From an uncultured Paracoccaceae bacterium (GTDB lineage Bacteria; Pseudomonadota; Alphaproteobacteria; Rhodobacterales; Rhodobacteraceae), in NCBI GenBank assembly GCA_958439195.1, contig OY288156.1, positions 162,501 through 210,563 on the forward strand: a DNA stretch of 48,063 nucleotides. Reading direction: 5' to 3'. Both the position numbers and the translations under genes were made by a program. Shown in pieces: positions 10,585 to 20,571 of this stretch; position 1 is the stretch's first letter, and the number at the start of each line of letters is the position of its first letter. The notes under the pieces were generated by a model that had not been told where the DNA came from, made no database searches, and saw only the letters and a list, made by a program, of their open reading frames with translations.

Positions 10585-11619
10585 TCAAGAACCTTTGATT
10601 AGGTCTGTATGATGGCATATCCACTCTCGGAACTCTATTTTGAAAGGATTAGGAAAGGTTTTCTGCAAGTCTGTACGATGCCGATAAAGTTCACGAACAG
10701 ATTTTGGGATTGGAGAGCTGTCACGGAAAGTTCCGTAGTACCACCAGCCGTTCGGGATTGAGCGATCCGTGAAACGCTCGACCTCACGGCGATACCATGC
10801 CCAAACTTCATGGACTTCGAAATTTTCCTTGGCATATCGTTCGGTCATAGTGTCCCCAATAGGACCTAATTTTGTGAAATGGAAAAATCGAAGTGGCAAG
10901 TCATTGACCATAATCGAACCGCTTGATGGTATTGTAATCTTCCGATTGCTTAAGTTCCAGCTGGCAACGTTGTAGCCCGGATCACGGAGTACCTTGACGT
11001 TGTCGAAATAGCAGGGGATCAGGTTACACCATTTTTGATCTACAAAAACCCCTATGTCCAGCCGATCTACACACCAAGTGTATAAACGGGCTGTCCACCA
11101 GTCTGCGAAGGCGCGCGCTTCAGAATCATTTCGAACAGCCAAAAAGCCAAGATTGTACGTTCCATAGTGCAACGAAGTGATCTCGTTGTCCCGCACTGCT
11201 ATTTCTTCAGTTTCAGGCGTGGTTTGGTGAGGGGTCAACACAATGGACCAATCGTTTAGTAGATCAACGACTGGTTGCATTGAGCCAAATACAGCGATGT
11301 CAGGATCAAAATATATGATCTTCTCAACATCAGGCTGTTCCATGATGTGCAAAAGAGCGCGTCCTTTCACGGCAGTGCAAGCCTCGACGATATCGTGACA
11401 AAAAAGCCAGGGTTCAGTCACGTCACCAAACAGCTCATCTGCAGTAATGACCTCGTCGAAATCTTCCTCAGCAATATCGAGCGAGAAGCCTGGAGGAGGA
11501 TGATCTGTAATCACTGCCCAAATTACCCAATCAGCGTGTTGCTTGCGCAGAGAACTTGCAAGCACTCTTGCGCGATTTAGGTAGCTGAACGAGAAACTTG
11601 TAAATGCGTGGATTTTCAT
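10585..11619 (-). CDS. Glycosyltransferase (nucleotide-diphospho-sugar type)
   Basis: A 344-aa cytosolic glycosyltransferase of the GT-A fold. The metal and sugar-nucleotide binding DxD is in IIYFDPDIAVFG (about residues 100-112), and the N terminus (ASSLRKQHADWVIWAVITD) is the usual first Rossmann strand-helix. NLGFLAVRND and FVDQKWCNLIP are typical of GT8-like and related enzymes acting on surface glycans. The donor and acceptor cannot be told. Its ATG overlaps the stop of the upstream 892-aa fusion gene by four bases, so the two are one transcript. GC content is visibly below that of the chromosomal genes to the right, suggesting transfer. Confidence 0.85.
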   Translation of the reverse strand: MKIHAFTSFSFSYLNRARVLASSLRKQHADWVIWAVITDHPPPGFSLDIAEEDFDEVITADELFGDVTEPWLFCHDIVEACTAVKGRALLHIMEQPDVEKIIYFDPDIAVFGSMQPVVDLLNDWSIVLTPHQTTPETEEIAVRDNEITSLHYGTYNLGFLAVRNDSEARAFADWWTARLYTWCVDRLDIGVFVDQKWCNLIPCYFDNVKVLRDPGYNVASWNLSNRKITIPSSGSIMVNDLPLRFFHFTKLGPIGDTMTERYAKENFEVHEVWAWYRREVERFTDRSIPNGWWYYGTFRDSSPIPKSVRELYRHRTDLQKTFPNPFKIEFREWICHHTDLIKGS

Positions 11620-14294
11620 TGCGCAGTCATTCGTTGAAGGGTTGTAAGTGCCATATCGCTGTATCGAGCGTGTAAAGTCTCGACCCGCCGCTGCTGACGG
11701 ACTCGCAATGCCAGATCACGGCATTCAGGACTTCTCAGCCAGACCGATAAGGCGTCTGAAGATGCCAAGACTTTACCGCGGCCGGTGGTTTGCACCAATG
11801 CTGCAACATTACCTGAGCCTTCGTTGGTCAAAACAAAGGCGTGACTCCCCAGCGCTTCCGCGGCGGTCAGAGAAAACGTCTCTGGCCAGCGAGCAAAGTG
11901 AACCACGAAGTCAATACTGGCAGCCGCCAGCGCACGAGTCATTGCATCTGGGACTTCGGAAGACACTACAACGTGATGCTTAACAATCTGCGGCTCAACA
12001 TCATAACACCCAAAGTAGTGGAACTCGATTGCGGTGCTGCCAAGATGATCAGCAACCAACTGTTCGAACTCAAGCCAGCCCTTATGTGCCACTGGCGCTC
12101 CAACGAAAGCCACCCGAATTGGTGCAGCATCGCTAGAGTCAAAACTTGGCAACAGCTTCTGACGGTCAACCGGCTCAATGGTAATGTGGGGCTGTACGAC
12201 GATCTCCTGCAGTTTATAATTACAGGATTTGCTCCATACATCAGCTGCAACTTGGGACGGCGCAAGGAGAGTTACTGCAATCCGGTCGAAGAAGTCTCTG
12301 AAACGTTCCATGTGTTGCGAGCGGGATGCACCAAAGACACAGATTTCGCAAGCTGACGACTTGACATCGGGAGCGCCGCAGTATTGTAGGGTGTTTCGCA
12401 TCAACGTATAGCTGCGACAAGCCGCAAAATAGTCATGCAACCAAAAGCAACAGCTCTCTTTCTTACTTGCTTGAATAAGACGTGCTACCGCTTCTGGAGC
12501 ATGACCAAGCAGGTGGTGGACAACAAACTGCACGTTTTTTTGCAGTGCGGTCAATTCCTCTATTGCAGCTATCATAACTGCGTATCTTGCCAACCCAATC
12601 ACTGAGCCGTTCAACGTCAGACGGAATACCGCGGTATCGATTTCACTTTCCGGAAGTAGCGCTGTACAAGTGCGGACCGGATGAACATTCAAATAGGCCA
12701 TGCCAGCAGCTACAGCCCGAGAGGCCTCGATCTGGATGCAAATTTGCGTGCCGCCTGTAACGTTCAGATAATTGTCGTGTGAAATGCTCACGACAACGTC
12801 ATCGCTACCTTGCCCCAAGGCGACTTTGATCGCGTCTGCTTCCAGCACTGGTTCGTTAATTTCAGGCATCGGCGACAGAACATTCTGTTCAACCTGTGAA
12901 GAAATCGAGCGGAGGACCGCTACGTGCGCATTGCTGGTTTTGGTTGCTGATGTCGGCAACGGTTCGCTGAGCGTGTTCTTGAGTTCGGTCATCTGACCTC
13001 GAACTAAGTTCGGTACTTCAGCTGACTGTAATAGACTACGTGTTGCATGGCGGTGTCTCTTATTTAGCTTGAAGTACAAGGAAAACGGAAACTTTTGAAC
13101 CCGGCGGGCAAGACGCAATGCAGCGGAATGTTGTATGCTCCAATGCTCTTGAAGTTTGCTTAGTTCGTCTAAATGAGCTTGCGCCATTCGAGAGTAGCGT
13201 CCAAATTCAACCCTAGCATGTTCAGCAGCTTCCCGACTTCCCATCGCTGCCGCAACAGCTTTTTGAGTAGCCTCCTGATGCTCGAGTGCCTTGGCTTCCG
13301 CTCTCGTGGCGGCTTCCCGGAACTCGAGCGACTCCGTTTCAGCTCTTTTGGTAGCCTCTTCGAGTTCGCCACAACGTGCTTCTGTACGCAAGATGTCGCA
13401 TAATGCTGGTGGCACCTTTAGTTTTCGAGCCGAAATCTGCCGACGAAGGGTATCACGATTGTACTGCGGTTGTTGCATGAGAAGCAGCACAATATCATCT
13501 GGCGTTTCAACTAGTGGCAGTTCGAGTGTGTCGATGCGTTCAGAAAACCTTGCCGCACTTTCAGTAGGTAGAAACAGCAGACCACATTCCCTACCATCAG
13601 CAAATATGTCATTCGTGGATCCATTGTGATTTGCGGGGTTAAACGCGGGCGTGTTGATACCACAGCAGAAATATCCGAGTCCCTGCATGTAGCGCAAGAG
13701 ATCGACGCCAGCACTCACGTCTAGCACCTCGCTAAATACTACCGGCCGGTGATTAACTAAAAGCTTCGTGGCTCCCTTGAGGGCGGATAACTCACTACCC
13801 TCGACGTCGAGTTTAATGAAGTTCACTACTCCGTCGATTTCGTCATCCAAGCGAACTAGCTCGACCACACCGTCACCAATATCATCTACTAGTCTAGAAC
13901 CTCCCACATTAGAACCAGACAACTCAACTAGATGACCGCGCCCTGGCAATTCGGCTAGTCCATACGCGCGCACTTCGATGTTACGCATAGCCCCCATGGC
14001 AACGTTACGCATCAACACGGCTCTATTCTCTGGTGAAGGTTCGAAACAAATAACCCTTCCGGTCTGACCAACCTTTTCTGCAAACGCCCGCGCATGAGTG
14101 CCAATACACGCCCCACCATCGATTACAGTTTCACCATAAGCTATGAAACTTAATATCGTGTTCAATTCTACTTGCGCCCATTCTCCATACTCTCGAAGCG
14201 AGTCTCCAATTACGTCAGGACGATCCTGAATGGAAAATCGCCCATAACGAGTGTTGATTTCAACGCTGGAGACATGTTCGTCATCTTGCATCAT
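11616..14294 (-). CDS. FkbM methyltransferase / coiled coil / glycosyltransferase fusion
   Basis: An 892-aa multidomain protein. Residues 1-250 are an FkbM-family SAM-dependent methyltransferase: SAM motif VIDGGACIGTHA at about 57-68 and FIKLDVEGSE near 158. Residues 305-375 hold an Ala/Glu-rich coiled coil with repeated (E/T)RAE and EAA units, and about 500-892 a GT4-type glycosyltransferase. The donor-site half of the latter starts near 725 (VAFVGAPVAHKGW) and carries the E-x7-E-like region WPETFSLTAAEALG. Such proteins sugar-methylate and extend surface glycans; the coiled coil may scaffold or measure chain length. It is translationally coupled to the next glycosyltransferase. Which sugars are used is unknown. 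Confidence 0.85.
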   Translation of the reverse strand: MMQDDEHVSSVEINTRYGRFSIQDRPDVIGDSLREYGEWAQVELNTILSFIAYGETVIDGGACIGTHARAFAEKVGQTGRVICFEPSPENRAVLMRNVAMGAMRNIEVRAYGLAELPGRGHLVELSGSNVGGSRLVDDIGDGVVELVRLDDEIDGVVNFIKLDVEGSELSALKGATKLLVNHRPVVFSEVLDVSAGVDLLRYMQGLGYFCCGINTPAFNPANHNGSTNDIFADGRECGLLFLPTESAARFSERIDTLELPLVETPDDIVLLLMQQPQYNRDTLRRQISARKLKVPPALCDILRTEARCGELEEATKRAETESLEFREAATRAEAKALEHQEATQKAVAAAMGSREAAEHARVEFGRYSRMAQAHLDELSKLQEHWSIQHSAALRLARRVQKFPFSLYFKLNKRHRHATRSLLQSAEVPNLVRGQMTELKNTLSEPLPTSATKTSNAHVAVLRSISSQVEQNVLSPMPEINEPVLEADAIKVALGQGSDDVVVSISHDNYLNVTGGTQICIQIEASRAVAAGMAYLNVHPVRTCTALLPESEIDTAVFRLTLNGSVIGLARYAVMIAAIEELTALQKNVQFVVHHLLGHAPEAVARLIQASKKESCCFWLHDYFAACRSYTLMRNTLQYCGAPDVKSSACEICVFGASRSQHMERFRDFFDRIAVTLLAPSQVAADVWSKSCNYKLQEIVVQPHITIEPVDRQKLLPSFDSSDAAPIRVAFVGAPVAHKGWLEFEQLVADHLGSTAIEFHYFGCYDVEPQIVKHHVVVSSEVPDAMTRALAAASIDFVVHFARWPETFSLTAAEALGSHAFVLTNEGSGNVAALVQTTGRGKVLASSDALSVWLRSPECRDLALRVRQQRRVETLHARYSDMALTTLQRMTAQ

Positions 14295-14580
14295 GGTTGG
14301 TCTTTCAGGTTCGAAGGACGGTAGTTTGCCATCCGATTTTAATTAGTAAAGCGAAAAAAATCGTTCAATTTAATCGCACATGGCATCGGACTGATTGACG
14401 CTTGAAGCGACGCACTACTTTTCCCTTGTCGGTCATCCCAACATGTCGGCTCTACACGTCATAGTGTTCGATGATGAGATTTATTCATCGCTTGTTAGGG
14501 CGTCAAGCAAGTTATCATCTTGCAAAAAGCTGATCGGGTCCCGAACTTAGAGCCGCACAAATTAAGGGTTCTCTGGTGTC
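14295..14580. other. Gene-free stretch upstream of the fusion gene
   Basis: An AT-rich stretch of about 285 bases with no recognisable gene. It must hold the promoter of the leftward glycan operon, but no clear -35/-10 pair stands out. A decayed IS3 end begins at its right side. Confidence 0.4.
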
Positions 14581-14680
14581 GGATCCGCTCCCCAACGTCG
14601 GACAGCCCGCAGGCAGGGTTTTCCGGCTGATGATCCGATCCCCAACGTTGGACCGCCCGAAGGCAGAGTTTTCCAGCTTC
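14581..14680. repeat. 50-bp tandem duplication of an IS3 end
   Basis: Positions 14581-14630 and 14631-14680 are two copies of the same 50-base unit, sharing CCCCAACGT, the block GGCAG and GTTTTCC. In the central 27 bases they differ at four positions. The second copy is the terminal repeat of the adjacent decayed IS3 element; the first is a solo copy. Confidence 0.75.
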
Positions 14681-15932
14681 GCTCAGGGTGACGGGTTGGT
14701 GGCGCCCCCCGATTTCGTTAGCATGATCGGGACCTTGTTGCCGATCGCGCCGTGTGGCCGTTCCTCGTTGTAGTATCTGCCCCAAGCCTCCAACTTTTCG
14801 GTCGCGTCCGCAAGGGTCAACAACCAGTGCTGGTTAAGGCATTCAGCTCGGAACCTGCCGTTGAATGCCTCGATGAAGGCGTTGTCGGTGGGCTTGCCGG
14901 GCCGTGAGAAGTCAAGGACCACCCCGCGCTAGTAAGCCCAGAGGTCCATGTCGCGCGAGACGAACTCGCTGCCTTGGTCGACGCGGATCGTCTTCGGGTA
15001 ACCCGCCGTGCGGCACACCCGGTCGAGGGTCGCAACGACATCTTCTCCGCGGTAGCTGTAGCGAACGTCCAGCACGGGGGCGTAGCGCGAGAAGGTGTCG
15101 ACCACGGTCAGAACCCGCAGCTCCTTGCCAGTTGCCAGCTGGTCACGCACGAAGTCCATCGCGCAGACCTCGCTCGGTCCGACGGCTTCGGCACGATCAT
15201 TCCGCAGCTTGGCCTTCACGCGCCGCTCGGGCGTCTTGTGCCGTAGCTGCTTCCCCAACTGCTTGTAGATGCGATAGACTTTCTTGACGTTGATGCCCCA
15301 GCCTTCGCGGTCCAGCAGCACGTGACCGCGTCGGTAGCAATACCGGACCCGTGTTTCACAGATCTCCTTGATCCGCTTAGCCACGGCAGCCTGACCGGTG
15401 CGACAGGATTGATAGCGGAACGTCGAGCGGTCAAACCCGGTGGCCCCACAAGCCTGTCAGATCGACACCGCCCAATGCTGCACATCCCGCGAACCAGTTC
15501 GCGCATCCGACCAGGGTGAGCCAGTGAGCGCCATCGGTTGAAGCCCGCTGGCGAACGAGCTTTAGCCGGATGACGTCCTGCAACATCTCACGGTCGAGCG
15601 TCAGGTCTGCCACGATCTTCTTCAACCGGGCGATCTTGTCCTCGAGTTGCCTGAGCCGTTTCATCTCGCACGGCAGAGGACCGGCATACTTCTTCTTCCA
15701 GTTGAAGTAGGTCGCTTGCTTATCCTCGCCTTACGGCAGATCTTCGCAACCGGGGTTGCGTCTTCGCCCTGCTTGATGATGAACGCCTTCTGTGCGTCCG
15801 AGAAATTGCTCGTCTTCATCACGATTCCGCTTCGTCGGGCAAACAGCCCTCCGGACTGTTTGCTGACCCTCCGCAGTCGCCCAGCCAGGAAAGCGTAGTG
15901 GAAAACTCCAGCTTCAAACGGTCCAGTTTACA
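14631..15932 (-). mobile_element. Decayed IS3-family element
   Basis: About 1.3 kb. The left end (TTGGACCG...GAAG...GAGTTTTCC, 14648-14674) recurs inverted at the right end near 15900-15925, ending GGTCCA. It encodes an IS3-type OrfA (start near 15819) and OrfB reading leftward, both broken. A shorter piece of a closely related element is at 19912-20301. The exact ends are uncertain by about 15 bases. Confidence 0.8.
14683..15819 (-). pseudogene. Broken IS3 transposase genes (orfA, orfB)
   Basis: OrfA begins MKTSNFSDAQKAF at 15819 but loses its frame near 15718, where one base is missing after ARISK. The leucine-zipper part continues in another frame (15431-15664). OrfB is recognisable from KRIKEICETRVRYCYRRGH (near 15380) through the DDE core VCAMDFVRDQL and VDQGSEFVSRD. 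A TAG then replaces the CAG codon found in the related copy at 20230, and the sequence continues to NEERPHGAIGNKVP. At least one frameshift and one nonsense mutation make it inactive. Confidence 0.85.
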
Positions 15933-16167
15933 GCAAAAAGATTAATCCTTATGCCGTTTTCACGGAAAATAAAGGTGGCAGTTAAAGCAGTTCGAACGGT
16001 GACCAATGAAGCGCAACAAAACAGGCCAAGCTTCTCGTGAAAATTCATCCATCACCAATGACCTTATTGCCCTACCGTTGTCAACTGAGTTCCCGAACGC
16101 CTCTACTGCAGGGTGGACGGCTTACCCTTGGCTAAAATTCGTCTATTCACATGCCAAAAACCCCTAT

Positions 16168-17847
16168 CTATAGTCCGATCTTCGACTTCACATCAAACCT
16201 TTCATATTGCACTACAAAGCGCTCCGCCATTATGTGCAGTACAAGATCTGGATTCTCCGACTTCACAATATCTTCGTAGACCATTCCTTTATGCCAAACA
16301 AACAGGCTTTCAGAAAAATGCTCGGCTAAGCATTCGACAAGATACTCTGAAGTTGAGTCCCTAAATATAACTGCTTTTGGCAAACTCTTGTCAGGATGTG
16401 AATATCGAAAGGTCTCGCGATCACCCAGAAGTTGAAGTAGCTCCTGTGCTACCGGCAGTCGCTTGGCCTTGCGATGCTCATCGGCCAATGTGTATTTGAT
16501 TAAGTACTCGATTTTGTTGCCGCCAAGTTGAAGGGGTTCCCAAGCGCCAGAAAAGTGATTCTTAAGCTCTGGATCTAGTTGAACGAATAGGTCGCCAGCG
16601 TATGAGGCGAGCTCAACTTTGAAAGCCCATAAGGGGAACGCGGGTTTGCGAGTAACTGGTCGCGAGAACTTGATTTTCGAAAGTAGTGTAACAATCTCTT
16701 GATATAGAAAAAATGCTCCAAGCCAGTTTGCATGAGAGTCGCCCCGAAAGTATAAAAACCCGTAGGACTTAGCATCTAAGAGTATATCTTGTGGATAGTG
16801 AACAAAGTCACAGCTGTGCGAGAGGAGGATGGCGGGGCGCGATTCAGCTATTCTTTGTGGACTAAAAACTTTTGGCAAGTACTCAGGATAGACAGCGACC
16901 TTTTCGGGCACTATAATTTTTATGTAACTGATATTCTGCTCTGTCATCCACTGAGCTCGATCTTTCATAGTTTGTACAGCAGCGTTTAGTGCGCTGGCGC
17001 TCCATGACTTTTCCCCAAAAAAATAGTCGAGAAAATCAGAGCCATCGTTGATCAAGTAAACCCATCCGTGTTCCGAGAGAAGCGCCTTGCTGGGGTGTGT
17101 AACGTCTTTCACATATTGGAGAGCGTCCGCGGAGTCCTTATTGTAAAGTGCGACACGACCAGACCAAACGGATGGATCATAAGCAGAGCTGCTGTTTTCA
17201 TGCCCAAATTGTAGATGATCCTTGAGTTCTAGAAATTGAGATAGTAAGGCCCCATTCTTTACATAATCGTCGTCAATGCAAATTTCACAAAATTGAACGT
17301 TTTTGCTTTTGGCGAGGGAGCGGATTTCTGAATTTATGCGTATGTGAATATCAGTCAAGGCATCAATATTCAATTCAATATTGAACTTTGAAAAGAAGTT
17401 TAACATTGAATTTCGCCAAGTTTCAATATTCTTCCTTGTCGAAAGTATAAAAAGAGCATCAGGGAATTGTTGAAACAATTCCACATAGAACGTCCGAAGG
17501 GGATAATCAGAAAAGGCGTCATAGCCAGAGTCTTCAATGAAATCCTTCAGCCTATTCCAATTTTGTGCATGTTCAAGGTGTGGAGGATCAGTTACACCAC
17601 TCTCTTTAAAGAAATAATGAATTGATCTTAAACCTGCGCGCTTTAAAAAGGCGTGTATTGTGGTTGTTCCTGTGCGAGAGTCGCCTAGCACGAAGATTTT
17701 GCGGTGAAGATTTTTCGAATCTGACAACACGACTTTCCATTCTTTTCGCTCGGCTTGGCTTTTACTAGTCGTTGTAACCGAATTTTGCAACCTCCAGCTG
17801 AGATAGGCTTTAGTATCATTGATCGTCAAAGTTGGGCGCTGTTGCAC
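16168..17847 (-). CDS. Sulfotransferase fused to an AlgX/AlgJ-like SGNH domain
   Basis: A 559-aa protein. The N-terminal half has the PAPS-binding loop FVLGDSRTGTTTIHAFLK (about residues 52-69) and a 3'-phosphate motif ILSTRKNIETWRNS (134-147), as in sulfotransferases. The C-terminal half (about 240-559) follows the AlgX/AlgJ SGNH O-acetyltransferase pattern: FRGDSHANWLGA (D370, H372), then FRDSTSEY (S498), then NPDLVLHIMAERF. Together this predicts sulfation and O-acylation of a glycan. The first codons lie inside the left end of the IS5 remnant, so the N-terminal 39 residues may be partly insertion-derived; a GTG at 17730 is an alternative start. Very AT-rich, unlike the host genes. No export signal or membrane segment is evident, which is odd for an AlgX-like domain. 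Confidence 0.75.
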   Translation of the reverse strand: MQQRPTLTINDTKAYLSWRLQNSVTTTSKSQAERKEWKVVLSDSKNLHRKIFVLGDSRTGTTTIHAFLKRAGLRSIHYFFKESGVTDPPHLEHAQNWNRLKDFIEDSGYDAFSDYPLRTFYVELFQQFPDALFILSTRKNIETWRNSMLNFFSKFNIELNIDALTDIHIRINSEIRSLAKSKNVQFCEICIDDDYVKNGALLSQFLELKDHLQFGHENSSSAYDPSVWSGRVALYNKDSADALQYVKDVTHPSKALLSEHGWVYLINDGSDFLDYFFGEKSWSASALNAAVQTMKDRAQWMTEQNISYIKIIVPEKVAVYPEYLPKVFSPQRIAESRPAILLSHSCDFVHYPQDILLDAKSYGFLYFRGDSHANWLGAFFLYQEIVTLLSKIKFSRPVTRKPAFPLWAFKVELASYAGDLFVQLDPELKNHFSGAWEPLQLGGNKIEYLIKYTLADEHRKAKRLPVAQELLQLLGDRETFRYSHPDKSLPKAVIFRDSTSEYLVECLAEHFSESLFVWHKGMVYEDIVKSENPDLVLHIMAERFVVQYERFDVKSKIGL

Positions 17848-18882
17848 AACTCAGACGTTGGAGGGTTAAGATCCTGAATTCACTCAGTTAGATGGTCGCT
17901 TTGGCAAGCCAGCACTCGCCCGCTATCGCACCATGATCTTGTCCAGCTGTACTGCGACGTTTCGGAAGCGAAGTCCATTGCTGATCTGGCTGGACACGGA
18001 GATGGCCTGGCTCGCGTTGCATGACGGCAGCCCTGGTCGGCCTACGGTGTTCTCCAGTGAGACGATCCAGTTCTGCAAGACGATTAAGATTTTACTCGTT
18101 CTGCCGCTGCGGCAAACGACCGTGCTGATGGCCAGCCTGCTAAAGGCGGCGAGGCGAAACTGGTCCGATGCCGACTGTACGACCCTGTGCCGAAGGCACT
18201 AGATAGTGATCGTCCAAATCCTGTATCTGCGCGTCGGTGGGCCATTGAACGGCTTTTGGACAGCACCTGCAGCAAATTCCTCGGTGATGGCGAGTGGCAA
18301 GCCCGAAGGTGGCCGTTCAGAGTCCAAGCCAACGGCGCTCGGTGCATCCTGCCATGGACATGACCACTTCAGACATCCGCGTCCCAGAATTCATGTCGAG
18401 CAGAGATTGTGAAAGCCCGGTATTGTCAAAATTGCTTGGGGAAATTACCGAAGAGAGAAGATCGACATTCTGACGGCGGGCGGTTCCTGTGACGATCGCA
18501 GCGGTTACACCGCCATCGTCGACCGCCAAGCCACCGCGATCATCCCGATACGCAAGAATGGGCGGCCGTTGAAAAGGGGCCGTCCGGCTGGAGTAGCCAG
18601 AAACGAAACCCAGCGCGCCAACCGCCACTATAGCGGGGCCTTCTAGGATCGCTTGGCTGCGTAGCATACCCGTGCCGTATCGAGGTGCAACTGCGCTGTC
18701 TTAAAGCCTACGGCGAACGCATCGTGACGAGACGCTCAGACAGCCAAACCGTAGAAATGCAGATCCGCGTCGCACTCATCAACCGCTTCAACGCAGTCAG
18801 CTCCGCCGAGATTGTCCGCGTGGCAAGACGCCAAAAGGGAAAGCTGCTGTCATGCCTCGTTAGTGACTTCCCCGACAGCGCC
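17835..18882 (+). mobile_element. Decayed IS5-family element
   Basis: Ends read GGCGCTGTTG on the left and an imperfect match, CGACAGCGCC, on the right. The interior translates in shifting frames to an IS5-type transposase: WLDTEMAWLALHDGSPGRP, then PLRQTT...ASLLK, STCSKFLGDGEWQAR, and LRCLKAYGERIVTR...RVALINRFNAV near the end. Several frameshifts and stops show it is dead. It lies between two sulfotransferase genes and supplies the present ATG of the left one. Confidence 0.82.
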
Positions 18883-18899
18883 GGGCTGGCGCCTACTTT

Positions 18900-19706
18900 T
18901 CAATAAAGGGGATTTTGAGCTAGGAGTTCATCAACTCGATCCTCCTCTTCTGCCTGCCTCATGGGGGCGAGTGGCGACCTTAGATTTGAGGTTAAGCCTG
19001 ACTTAGGGTTCTGATTTGAATTGAGGATTGTCTGAACTTTGAGTTCATCAAAAATAGGGTTAGGATTGCCAGTCAGAAATCGAGCAACTTCAACAAAACG
19101 AGATGCATCGGTCAAATCTGCGAGAGACAAACGAAAGCAAGGGCATCCTTTCTTAGGTAGGGTTTCTTCGTAATATGCCTGCCGGCGCTCAATTTCACGA
19201 GCATACCAATAACACAACTGATAGTCGCTTAGTTCGTTCCATGCTGGTATTGTCCACACCCCAGGATCAGATGGCCCTAAAAGAACCAGCCGGCCGCTGA
19301 GGGATCTCTCTGGAATGCAGTTGATTGAGAATAAACTCTCGGCTATTTGTGTCGCAGGTCTGGTTAGAATAACAAGTTGTATCTTTAGGTCGAGCTCAAG
19401 GGTTGGTTCGACGAAACCCTTGCAGAAGAGGTGAGACGTCTCTAAGTATACGGGGTGCTCGAGATCAGATGCGATAGCTGGATACATTTCGCTTTCGAGC
19501 CACCATTTAGCGGCTGTAGGATTTCCTTGAATGCTTCGCATAACATAATTCATGCGAGGTGGACTCTCGTGAACAGCCTTGATGTTAGGAATCGTTCTGG
19601 CCAATTGTGTCAAAAGCTTGCTTCCACTACGTCCAGATGTGGCCGTGAACACCAGCCGACAATCGCGAAGCTTTCTAAGGGCAGTGAATGTATCCATTAG
19701 TTTCAC
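18900..19706 (-). CDS. Sulfotransferase-family protein
   Basis: A 268-aa protein with the PAPS-binding loop FTATSGRSGSKLLTQLA (about residues 19-35) and a 3'-phosphate-type segment ILTRPATQIAESLFS (about 112-126). Both are characteristic of bacterial sulfotransferases acting on carbohydrates or other small acceptors. It is cytosolic, with no signal or membrane segment. The ATG at 19706 fits the family start; a second in-frame ATG lies three codons on. The 3' end lies 18 bases past the IS5 remnant, so the last residues might be altered by the insertion. GC is low compared with the chromosomal part. It probably modifies the same glycan as the neighbouring island genes. Confidence 0.78.
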   Translation of the reverse strand: MKLMDTFTALRKLRDCRLVFTATSGRSGSKLLTQLARTIPNIKAVHESPPRMNYVMRSIQGNPTAAKWWLESEMYPAIASDLEHPVYLETSHLFCKGFVEPTLELDLKIQLVILTRPATQIAESLFSINCIPERSLSGRLVLLGPSDPGVWTIPAWNELSDYQLCYWYAREIERRQAYYEETLPKKGCPCFRLSLADLTDASRFVEVARFLTGNPNPIFDELKVQTILNSNQNPKSGLTSNLRSPLAPMRQAEEEDRVDELLAQNPLY

Positions 19707-19911
19707 GTCAATGCCGTTGGCTGTCGGGTCGCTGTGTGATGGAGCTTAGAGAGACCTTGCAGTCTGATCAATCTGTTTGATCTTAGTGCCGCCACTATTG
19801 ATGCTGGTCCACCAAGACTCTATAGCAGTTTCACTTTGGGCAGGTAGGTATTTGAAAGTGATGACGTTGCCCCAAACTTTTATCCAGCGTGAACGAAACT
19901 CCGGGTTTGAG

Positions 19912-20301
19912 TGATCTGACCCCCAACGTTGGACCGCCCGAAGGCAGAGTTTTCCGGCTTCGCTCAGGGTGACGGGCTGGTGACGCCCCCTGATTTCGCC
20001 AGCATGATCGGGACCTTGTTGCCGATCGCGCCGTGTGGTCGTTCCTCGTTGTAGTATCTGCCCCAAGCCTCCAACTTTTCGCTTCGCGGACCTTCGGTTC
20101 TGCCGCGTCCGCAAGGGTCAGGAACCAGTGCTGGTTCAGACATTCCGCCCGGAAGCGCCCATTAAAGGCTTCGATGAAGGCATTGTCCGTCGGCTTGCCG
20201 GGCCGGGAGAAGTCAAGAACCACCCCGCGCTGGTAAGCCCAGAGGTCCATGTCGCGCGAGACGAACTCGCTGCCCTGATCGACGCGGATCGTCTTCGGGT
20301 A
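19912..20301 (-). mobile_element. IS3-family fragment (transposase 3' end)
   Basis: A 390-bp remnant related to 14631-15250. It retains the terminal repeat (TTGGACCG...GTTTTCC) and the OrfB tail from RVDQGSEFVSRD to about LTLADAA. A roughly 20-base insertion near 20080-20105 then shifts the frame. Homology stops abruptly at 20301, so the rest was deleted. Where its relative has TAG this copy has CAG (Q). Confidence 0.8.
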
Positions 20302-20571
20302 TGAGCAATTAGTCAGACTGGCTAACCAGCCCGTCCTTCCTATAGGTGGGATCCGCTTCGCTGAGCTCCATTTGTGCGTGGATGGAGAACTGCGGAGATC
20401 AGGGGTTGGTCCCTTAGATAGCTGTTTTATATTGATATTATGGTGCTTTTGTTACCCTGTATGTTGATTTCCACTGAGAACTGACCCGGGTAGGCGGATA
20501 ATTTCCATTGAGATTTGACCCATGTGACCCTCCCCCGAGCGAAGAGCGAGGGGGTCAAAGGAGTGATCGAC

